From Nannocystis pusilla (GTDB lineage Bacteria > Myxococcota_A > Polyangia > Nannocystales > Nannocystaceae): 54,324 bases of DNA. Location of the stretch: NCBI RefSeq assembly GCF_020073745.1, contig NZ_JAIRAU010000060.1, positions 1-54,324 of the forward strand, in the 5' to 3' direction. The notes beneath the pieces were generated by a model. That model had not been told where the DNA came from. It did no database searches and saw only the letters and a program-made list of their open reading frames with translations. The position numbers and the translations under genes were made by a program. Below are positions 1-7,192 of the stretch, one piece after another (position 1 is the stretch's first letter; the number at the start of each line of letters is the position of its first letter).

Positions 1-15
1 GACCTCGAGCTGTGA
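1..15 (+). CDS. possible 3' end of an upstream gene
   Basis: The first fifteen bases can be read as four codons (D-L-E-L) and a TGA, 21 bases before the lipA start. This would be the tail of a co-directional gene, but four codons cannot identify it and the frame is assumed. Confidence 0.25.
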   Translation, partial: DLEL

Positions 16-36
16 GGCGGTCCCGCGTGCTATGCC

Positions 37-1011
<975 letters not shown>

Positions 1012-1014
<3 letters not shown>

Positions 1015-1077
1015 GATGTCCGCACGACAATGTTCGTTCGGACATGTGCCATGAGTCCTGTCTGTCACGACATGTCC
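1012..1077. repeat. 14-bp palindromic-unit array, 5 units
   Basis: Degenerate copies of GGACATGTCC have core tetramers starting at 1016 (ATGT), 1030 (ATGT), 1044 (ATGT), 1058 (CTGT) and 1072 (ATGT), every step exactly 14 bp. The array overlaps the last codon of lipA and ends 19 bp before the next start. It is the only fully formed array seen between two co-directional genes. Confidence 0.8.
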
Positions 1078-1096
1078 TGATCGCCCGGAGGCCCCG

Positions 1097-1756
1097 ATGC
1101 AGCTCGAACTGATCAGCCACGCCCTGTGCCCGTTCGTCCACCGCGCCTGCATCATGCTGCGCGAGAAGGGGGTCGAGTACAGCCGCCGCGACGTCGACCT
1201 CGAGGCCAAGCCGGAGTGGTTCCTGGCCCTGTCGCCGCGCGGCAAGGTGCCGGTGCTGGTGGCCGACGGGACGCCGCTGTTCGAGTCGGCGGCGATCGTC
1301 GAGTTCCTCGACGAGACCCACCCGCCGCGGCTCATCCCCGAGGAGCCGTTCGCGCGGGCGCGCCAGCGGGCGTGGGTCGAGGTGGCCAGCGAGCTGCTGA
1401 TGACGCAGTACAAGACGATGATGGCGGCGACGCAGGCGGAATTCGAGGCGGCCGCGAAGACGGCGACGGCGGCGCTGGCCCGCTACGACGAGGCGCTGCG
1501 CAAGGGCGAGCTGGCGAGCGACGCCTTCGGCCTGGTCGAGGTGGCGACGGCGCCGGCGCTGTTCCGCTTCGCGCTGCTGGAGGAGCGCACCGGCTGGTCG
1601 TTCTGGCCCAGGGGCTCGCAGGTCGAGGCGTGGGCGCGGCGGCTGGCGGCGCGGACGTCGGTGACGTCGTCGGTGTCGGAGGACTTCCCGGGGCTGTTCA
1701 TGAAGCTGCTCGCCGACAAGAACAGCTACATGGCCCGCGTGCGGCCGGCGAGCTGA
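1097..1756 (+). CDS. glutathione S-transferase family protein
   Basis: A 219-residue cytosolic protein with an N-terminal thioredoxin-fold GST domain and an all-helical C-terminal half. The motif CPFVHRAC near residue 12 is of the omega/stringent-starvation (SspA-like) type, with a cysteine at the usual thiol-binding position. ESAAIVEFLDETHPP around residue 65 is the conserved glutathione-binding ES-AI-EFL segment. A good ribosome site (GGAGG, 1087-1091) lies 5 nt before the ATG. The substrate cannot be predicted. It is followed 26 bp later by a FrnE-like oxidoreductase, so a thiol-redox role for the pair is plausible but inferred. Confidence 0.85.
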   Translation: MQLELISHALCPFVHRACIMLREKGVEYSRRDVDLEAKPEWFLALSPRGKVPVLVADGTPLFESAAIVEFLDETHPPRLIPEEPFARARQRAWVEVASELLMTQYKTMMAATQAEFEAAAKTATAALARYDEALRKGELASDAFGLVEVATAPALFRFALLEERTGWSFWPRGSQVEAWARRLAARTSVTSSVSEDFPGLFMKLLADKNSYMARVRPAS

Positions 1757-1782
1757 GACCGCAGCAGGACGAGGAGGCGAGC

Positions 1783-2397
1783 GTGCGCATCGACATCGTG
1801 TCCGACATCGCGTGTCCGTGGTGCTTCATCGGCATCGAGCGCCTCGAGCGGGCGCTGGCCGAGACCGGGGTGGCGGCGTCGGTGACGCTGCACCCGTACC
1901 TGCTCGACCCCGACGGGCCCGAGGGCGGGACCGACATCCGCGCGCGCCTGCGCCAGAAGTTCGGCGGCGACCCGTCGCCGGCGTTCGCGGCGGTCGAGCG
2001 CGCGGCGCAGGAGACGGGCATCGCGCTCGACTTCGAGAAGGTGCGCATGGGCTACCCGACCGTCCGCGCGCACACGCTGCTGCGCCACGCGGAGGCGAAG
2101 GGGACCCAGCGAGCGCTGTCGCGGGCGCTGTTCGCGGCGTATTTTCTGGAAGCGAAGAACATCGCCGATCCGGCGGTGCTGGCCGAGGTGGCCGCGACGC
2201 ACGGGTTCTCGGCCGACGAGGTGAAGGCGCTGACGAGCGATCCGCGAGAGCTGGCCCAGACCCGGCAAGAAGCCGAGCACGCGACCCGCAGCGGAGTGCG
2301 CGGGGTGCCGCTGTTCATCTTCGACGGGCGCACCGCGCTGTCGGGGGCGCAGCCGGAGGCGGTGTTCCGCGACGCGCTGCGCAAGACCGCGGGCTGA
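1783..2397 (+). CDS. DsbA family oxidoreductase, FrnE-like
   Basis: A 204-residue thioredoxin-fold protein that begins almost directly with the redox motif C11-P-W-C14, as in FrnE/2-hydroxychromene-2-carboxylate isomerase-type DsbA proteins. The late segment with GVRGVPLFIFDGR carries the cis-proline loop (V-P-x-F). No signal peptide is visible, so it is probably cytoplasmic, as FrnE is. The GTG start at 1783 is favoured because GAGGAGG (1771-1777) sits just upstream and the family starts at this point. It probably forms a transcription unit with the upstream GST. The stop is followed by an array of palindromic units shared with the convergent gene. Confidence 0.88.
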   Translation: MRIDIVSDIACPWCFIGIERLERALAETGVAASVTLHPYLLDPDGPEGGTDIRARLRQKFGGDPSPAFAAVERAAQETGIALDFEKVRMGYPTVRAHTLLRHAEAKGTQRALSRALFAAYFLEAKNIADPAVLAEVAATHGFSADEVKALTSDPRELAQTRQEAEHATRSGVRGVPLFIFDGRTALSGAQPEAVFRDALRKTAG

Positions 2398-2459
2398 ATT
2401 TTTCCCTGAGGGGACGCGTCACGCGAGGCCGCCGCGCGGCGCCGTCTTCAAGCCTCACG

Positions 2460-2553
2460 GTGGCTGTCCTTGAAGGCATGTCCCCGGGGGCATGTCTGAT
2501 AGCGCATGGCCTATGGGGCATGCGCGGTTGTTTATGTTTTGAAGGACAGGTCG
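2460..2553. repeat. 14-bp palindromic-unit array, 7 units, convergent gap
   Basis: Core tetramers start at 2464 (CTGT), 2478 (ATGT), 2492 (ATGT), 2506 (ATGG), 2520 (ATGC), 2534 (ATGT) and 2548 (AGGT): six consecutive steps of exactly 14 bp. The array fills the gap between the convergent DsbA-like and UPF0462 genes. It runs past the UPF0462 stop codon at 2532 into its last codons. Confidence 0.85.
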
Positions 2554-3071
2554 CGCAGCAGGGCCGGGTCGAGCGCGGCGGTGACGTCGGGGCGGTGGAA
2601 GTCGGGGCGGGCGCCGCCTGCGGGCAGGGCCGAGAGGTGGCGGCGGGCCTCGCCCTGGTCGTGGATCGCGTGGGCGTTCCAGCGGGCGAGGCCGGGCGGG
2701 AGCGCCGAGGCGGGGATCGAGGCGCTCCCGCGCCAGCGGTGGGGCTCGGAGCGCGTTGCTGTGAACGCGATCGCCACGGCGGGGTCGATGATGTTGCGGA
2801 CGCCGTGCAGCTGGAGCGCGAGCCAGTGGCCGTGCGGGCCGAGCTCGATCTCGAGGTAGCGGTCGCCGGGGGCGTGCAGGAACAGCTCGACGACCTCGAA
2901 ATTCCACAGGCCGGGCGTCGACCCCGGCGGATGGGGCGGGGCAGGGTCGCCGTGGAAGGGGGCGTCGACGTCGAGCTCGAGCGCGCCGGCGCGGACGCGG
3001 AGGTCGAGGGTGATCCGCTCGGCCGGCGTCGCGGGCGAGCCGTCCCACAGGTGATCGACGACGATGTGCAC
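2532..3071 (-). CDS. UPF0462 (C4orf33-type) protein
   Basis: A 179-residue protein that resembles the human C4orf33/UPF0462 family along its length. Shared features are the opening D-H-L-W-D-G-x-P, the D-A-P-F segment near 36, the core LWNFEVVELFL at 55-65, YLEIELGPHGHWL at 72-84, NAHAIH at 132-137 and a PDFH motif at 156-159. The fold is expected to resemble carbohydrate-binding family 9-like beta-sandwiches; no biochemical function is known to me. The start is GTG at 3071, because this is where family similarity begins. It lies on the minus strand downstream of the rhomboid-like gene, with a 17-bp gap, probably in the same unit. Its 3' end is encoded within a palindromic-unit array. Confidence 0.85.
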   Translation of the reverse strand: MHIVVDHLWDGSPATPAERITLDLRVRAGALELDVDAPFHGDPAPPHPPGSTPGLWNFEVVELFLHAPGDRYLEIELGPHGHWLALQLHGVRNIIDPAVAIAFTATRSEPHRWRGSASIPASALPPGLARWNAHAIHDQGEARRHLSALPAGGARPDFHRPDVTAALDPALLRDLSFKT

Positions 3072-3088
3072 GCGGCGAGCGTACCCGG

Positions 3089-5224
3089 TCAGTCGTCGGC
3101 GAGGGCGGCGTCGCCGAGGATCGCGGCGTACAGCTCGGGGGCCGGGTCGAGGGCGGCCTCCGGGGCGGCGAGGAGCAGCAGGGCGCGGGCGCCGAGGCGG
3201 CGCTCGACGACGCGGGCGATCGCCTCGCCGTTGCGCTGCAGGGTGTAGTTGGCGAAGCCGGCGAAGGCGGGCGCGGGCGCGGCTTCGGGGCGGACGACGA
3301 GCTCGTGCGCGAGGTTGGGGGCGAGCACGAACAGCGCGCTGCCCTCGGCCGGGACGTCCTCGACGACCACGAACTGGACCAGGTGACCGCCCCGCAGCGC
3401 CTGGGTGTCGATCCAGCCGGCGAAGACCGGCAGCAGCGGGTGGCGGCGCTCGCCGGCGTCGACGTGCTCGAAGCTGGCGGGCAGCCCGAGGGCGACGCCG
3501 TGCTCGACGACCCGGCGCTCGCGGTGGGCGACGGCGAAGGCGATCGGGTCCTCGCGCGCGACCTGGGCGGCGGCGAAGCCGACGACGGCGACGACGGCGA
3601 GGCACAGGAGGGCCAGCGGGCGGCGCGTCCACGCCGGCAGGGTCGGCGGCAGGAGCAGCGCGAGGACCGAGGCGACGAACGCGGAGGTCCCGAGAGACAG
3701 GGGCGTGGAGCGCAGGCCGTAGGCCCCGGGGATGCAGGCGAACACGTGCGCGCCGAGCAGGAACAGCAGGGTGAGGACGACGCTGCGGCGCACGGTGGAC
3801 AGGAGGCCGGGGGTGCGCGCCGGCAGCAGGGTCCACAGGGTGGCGACGAGGACGGCGACCGCGAGGGCGTTGCCGCCGCCGATCAGCCGCGCGGGTTCGG
3901 GGTCGGCGACGGCGGCGGCCCACATGCCGGCGGCGCCGCCGAGCAGGGCGATCAGGCCGGTGCGGGCCCAGCCGTGGATGCGCTCGAGGACGTGTCCTGC
4001 GAGCCAGATCGAGTAGCAGTCGAGCAGCAGGCCGACGAGGTCGGCGTGGACGAACAGGGCGGTGAAGATGCGGCCCCAGCTGCCGGCGCGCCACAGCTCG
4101 CCGGTCAGGGCGCCGGCGTGCAGGAGGCCGACGCCGGCCCAGCCGGCCGCCAGGGTGAAGGCGTACCACCCGGCCGAGACGGCGATCAGCGCGGTGGTCA
4201 TGACGAGCGGCTGCAGGCGGCGGGTGCCGGCTCGCTCGCGGAAGGCGGCGCGGAAGCGTTCGCCGACGGCCTGGACGAAGGCCTGCACGTCGTCGGCGAG
4301 GGCCGGCACGGCGTCGTCGACGTGGGCGCGGGCGGTGCGGGCGGCGGCGGCGAGGCGGGTCTCGCTGCGCCGGGCGAGCCCGGGGACCTGCTGCAGCAAG
4401 GCGTCGGCGCGCACCGGGTCGCCGGCGCGGGCGGCGGCGATGCCGAGGAACAGGGTGGCTGTCCCCGGGGACAGGCCGAGCCGGCGCCCGCGGTCGCGCG
4501 CCAGCGCGTCCTCGACGACCCCGAGCGCGCCGGCGTGGGCGAGGAAGGTGAGGCGCGCCTGGGCCAGCAGCTCGGCGGCGCCGGCCTCGCTACCTAGTGG
4601 GCCGTCCTCGATCGCGCGCAGCAGCGCGGCCGCGGCGTCGTGGCGGCCGAGCTCGCCGAAGGCGCGCAGGATCCCGAGCGCGAGCGTGGGCCGAACCGCC
4701 GCGTAGCCGGGGTGGAAGTGGCTCTCGTAGTGGGTGACCGCCTCGCTCCAGCGGTGGTCGAAGAGCAGCATGGCGACGATCTGCTCGTGGATCACCGCGA
4801 GCTCGGTCGGATCCTCGGCGGCGGCGACGAGGCCGCGGAAGTAGGCGAGGGCGGCGTCGACGCCGTCGCGGTCGAGGAGGGCGAAGCCGCGGAGGATCTG
4901 CTGCTGGCGGCCGAGCCCGGCGCCGGGCATCAACATGGCCCGAAGGCCAGACAGACGCACGGCCAGGCGCGGGCGCCCGAGCGCGAACATCTGCCGGGCG
5001 CCGCGCTCGAGCAGCGCCGGCGCGACGACGGTCAGGGCGCACAGGGAGATCGCTACTGTCCCGAGGTACCTGTCCTCGTAGACGATCGCGGCGAAGGTCA
5101 GCGCGAGCTGCAGCGCCAGCACCGCCGCGTAGCCCCGCGGGCCGCCCGGCCGGCGGATCGTGCGGAGCAGGACCATCGCGAGGACGAGCCCAGCGAGGAC
5201 CAGGAGGTTCTGATAGAGCGCCAC
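3089..5224 (-). CDS. rhomboid-like membrane protein, probably non-proteolytic
   Basis: A 711-residue protein. The N-terminus has two or three membrane segments, residues about 120-330 are helical repeats (TPR-like, Ala/Leu/Arg-rich), about 370-575 is a polytopic membrane domain, and the last ~120 residues are soluble. The membrane domain aligns by eye with rhomboids: W-G-R-I-F-T-A-L-F-V-H matches their WRLLTYMFLH segment, and GGAAGM follows. The catalytic Ser motif GxSG reads GGGN here and the Asn of HxxxxN is replaced by Asp, so proteolysis is unlikely. The GTG at 5224 is used, with AAGG upstream and 7 nt after the accA stop; no ATG was found near it. It is the last or second-last gene of the mutL-miaA-accA run. 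Confidence is high that it is a real gene, moderate for the fold. Confidence 0.7.
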   Translation of the reverse strand: MALYQNLLVLAGLVLAMVLLRTIRRPGGPRGYAAVLALQLALTFAAIVYEDRYLGTVAISLCALTVVAPALLERGARQMFALGRPRLAVRLSGLRAMLMPGAGLGRQQQILRGFALLDRDGVDAALAYFRGLVAAAEDPTELAVIHEQIVAMLLFDHRWSEAVTHYESHFHPGYAAVRPTLALGILRAFGELGRHDAAAALLRAIEDGPLGSEAGAAELLAQARLTFLAHAGALGVVEDALARDRGRRLGLSPGTATLFLGIAAARAGDPVRADALLQQVPGLARRSETRLAAAARTARAHVDDAVPALADDVQAFVQAVGERFRAAFRERAGTRRLQPLVMTTALIAVSAGWYAFTLAAGWAGVGLLHAGALTGELWRAGSWGRIFTALFVHADLVGLLLDCYSIWLAGHVLERIHGWARTGLIALLGGAAGMWAAAVADPEPARLIGGGNALAVAVLVATLWTLLPARTPGLLSTVRRSVVLTLLFLLGAHVFACIPGAYGLRSTPLSLGTSAFVASVLALLLPPTLPAWTRRPLALLCLAVVAVVGFAAAQVAREDPIAFAVAHRERRVVEHGVALGLPASFEHVDAGERRHPLLPVFAGWIDTQALRGGHLVQFVVVEDVPAEGSALFVLAPNLAHELVVRPEAAPAPAFAGFANYTLQRNGEAIARVVERRLGARALLLLAAPEAALDPAPELYAAILGDAALADD

Positions 5225-5231
5225 GCCGACC

Positions 5232-6191
5232 TTAAGTCTGCATCTCCACGTGACCCATGCGCCGGAACTTGGCGTAGCGCCGCTCGAGACGGTCTTCGAC
5301 CGAGAGCGCGGCGAGTTCGCCATAGTGGCGGCGGAGGGCGTCGTGGAGCGCGGCGGCGGTGGCGGGGAGCCCGCGGTGGGCGCCGCCGAGCGCCTCGGGG
5401 ACGACCTCGTCGCAGATCCCGAGGCCGACGAGGTCCTGCGCGGTCATCTTGAGCTGCTCGGCGGCGGTGCGCTCGGCCTCGGCGTCCTTCCACAGGATCG
5501 AGGCGCAGCCGCGCGGCGAGATGACCGAGTAGACCGCGTGCTCGAGCATGAGGATCCGGTCGGTGACGCCGATGGCCAGCGCGCCGCCCGAGCCGCCCTC
5601 GCCGATGACGACCGAGATCGAGGGCACGCGCAGGCCGGCCATCAGCTCGAGGCAGGTGGCGATGGCCTCGGCCTGGCCGCGCTCCTCGGCGCCGATGCCG
5701 GGGTAGGCGCCGGCCGTATCGATGAGGCACAAGAGCGGCAGGCCGAACTGGTCGGCCATCTTCATCAGCCGCTGCGCCTTGCGGTAGCCCTCGGGGCGCG
5801 CCATCCCGAAGTTGCGGTGCAGGTTCTCCTTGGTGTTGCGGCCCTTCTGCTGGCCGAGCACCACGAGCGAGCGGCCGTCGAGGCGGCCGATGCCGCCGAC
5901 GATCGCGGGGTCGTCTCCGAAGGCGCGGTCGCCCTTGAGCTCGACGAAGTCGGTGAGGACCTCGCCGATGTAGTCGAGCGTGTACGGGCGATCGGGGTGC
6001 TTGGCCAGCTGCAGCTGCTCCCACGGGGTGAGCGCGGCGAACCGCTCGCGCTGCAGCTCGACGGCTCGCTGCTCGAGCCGCGCGATCTCGTCGGCCATCT
6101 CGGCGTTGCCGCCCGAGAGATCCTTGAGCTCGCGGATCTTCGTCTCGAGCTCGACGATCGGCCGCTCGAATTCCAGGACCTTGCCGCTCAT
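5232..6191 (-). CDS. accA: acetyl-CoA carboxylase carboxyltransferase subunit alpha
   Basis: A 319-residue subunit of the biotin-dependent carboxyltransferase that moves the carboxyl group from carboxybiotin to acetyl-CoA, giving malonyl-CoA for fatty-acid synthesis. It works as an alpha2beta2 complex with AccD, which is not in this window. Visible features are the N-terminal coiled-coil stretch (KVLEFERPIVELETKIREL), RPYTLDYI near 60-70, the crotonase-fold core with GAYPGIGAEERGQAEAIA, and the oxyanion-hole glycine-rich segment GEGGSGGALAIG. Its ATG overlaps the miaA stop by 4 bp (ATGA), showing translational coupling in a minus-strand operon. Length is normal. Confidence 0.96.
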   Translation of the reverse strand: MSGKVLEFERPIVELETKIRELKDLSGGNAEMADEIARLEQRAVELQRERFAALTPWEQLQLAKHPDRPYTLDYIGEVLTDFVELKGDRAFGDDPAIVGGIGRLDGRSLVVLGQQKGRNTKENLHRNFGMARPEGYRKAQRLMKMADQFGLPLLCLIDTAGAYPGIGAEERGQAEAIATCLELMAGLRVPSISVVIGEGGSGGALAIGVTDRILMLEHAVYSVISPRGCASILWKDAEAERTAAEQLKMTAQDLVGLGICDEVVPEALGGAHRGLPATAAALHDALRRHYGELAALSVEDRLERRYAKFRRMGHVEMQT

Positions 6192-7192
6192 GGCGAGGCC
6201 TCCCCGGCGAGGAACGCGGCGGCAGCAGCGGCGATGCCGTCGGCCTCGCGGTCGAGCTCGGCCTGGCTCAAGAGCCAGATCGGTCGCGGGACCGCGAGCG
6301 TGCGCTCGGGGGCCAGCTGGTGGCGGAAGTAGCTGCGCTGGCGTCGGGCGTAGCGCCGCGTCTCCTGCTTGATGGCGGCGACGGCGTCGCCGAGACTCTG
6401 GCCGGCGAGGTGATCGAGGATCTGGCGGTAGCCCAGGCTTCGCATGGATCGATGGCGCGAATCATACCCAGCGTGGACAAGGTTGCCCACCTCGGCGACG
6501 AAGCCGGCGCGGATCATCGCGTCGCAGCGGTCATCGATCGCGCGGTCCAGAGCGGCGACTTCGGGCTCGAGGACGACGGCGAGCAGGCGAGCCCGCGCAC
6601 GCTGCGGATCTTCGGCGCGGACGAGGCTCACCGGTCGATCGTGCGCTTCGCACAGCCACAGCGCCCGCAGGGCGCGCACGACGTTGCGCGGGTGAATCGC
6701 GGCGGCGGCCTGTGGATCGCGGCGCTCCAACTCCGCGTGTACGGCGCCCGCTCGCTCGCGTTCGCGTGCCTCCCACTGCGCAGAAAAAGCGGCGCGTCGC
6801 GGATCGCTGGCGGGGGCGTCGGCGACCGGATCGGCGCCGCTGTGCGTGCGCACGACGGCGCGCAGATAGAAGCCGGTGCCTCCGACGAAGAGGCCCGCGC
6901 TGTGCGCGAGCAGCTGCCAGGCGGCCTGTTGGTAGTCGCCGGCGCTGAAGTCTTCGTCGGGATCGACGAGGTCGAGGAGGTGATGCGGCACGCGCTGTCG
7001 CGTGGCGAGGTCGACCTTGGCGCTGCCGATGTCGAGGCCGCGATAGATCTGCACCGAGTCGCAGCAGAAGATCGGCAGCTGCAGGCGTTCGGCCAGCGCG
7101 ACGGCGAGGCGTGATTTTCCAGACGCGGTCGGACCGACGACGGCGAGCAGGCGCGGAAGATCGTCCGCGCGATCCGCCGTCGTCGCGCTCAT
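6188..7192 (-). CDS. miaA: tRNA dimethylallyltransferase MiaA
   Basis: A 334-residue enzyme that transfers dimethylallyl from DMAPP to N6 of A37 in tRNAs reading codons that start with U. The P-loop is GPTASGKS at about 19-26. Next come DSVQIYRGLDIGSAK (the DS-Q-Y-DIG-AK signature), GGTGFYLRA and the C-terminal SLGYRQ segment with KQETRRYARRQRSYFR. The start codon overlaps the mutL stop by one base (TGATG), and its own stop overlaps the accA start. The mutL-miaA order is widespread in bacteria. Confidence 0.96.
   Translation of the reverse strand: MSATTADRADDLPRLLAVVGPTASGKSRLAVALAERLQLPIFCCDSVQIYRGLDIGSAKVDLATRQRVPHHLLDLVDPDEDFSAGDYQQAAWQLLAHSAGLFVGGTGFYLRAVVRTHSGADPVADAPASDPRRAAFSAQWEARERERAGAVHAELERRDPQAAAAIHPRNVVRALRALWLCEAHDRPVSLVRAEDPQRARARLLAVVLEPEVAALDRAIDDRCDAMIRAGFVAEVGNLVHAGYDSRHRSMRSLGYRQILDHLAGQSLGDAVAAIKQETRRYARRQRSYFRHQLAPERTLAVPRPIWLLSQAELDREADGIAAAAAAFLAGEASP

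Noticed and set aside
1812..3248. Plus-strand frame bridging the DsbA-like gene and the UPF0462 gene
   Set aside because: It overlaps two better-supported genes in other frames and has no domain; the gap it crosses is an array of palindromic units.
5250..6332. Plus-strand frame opposite accA
   Set aside because: Shadow of accA; no independent signal.
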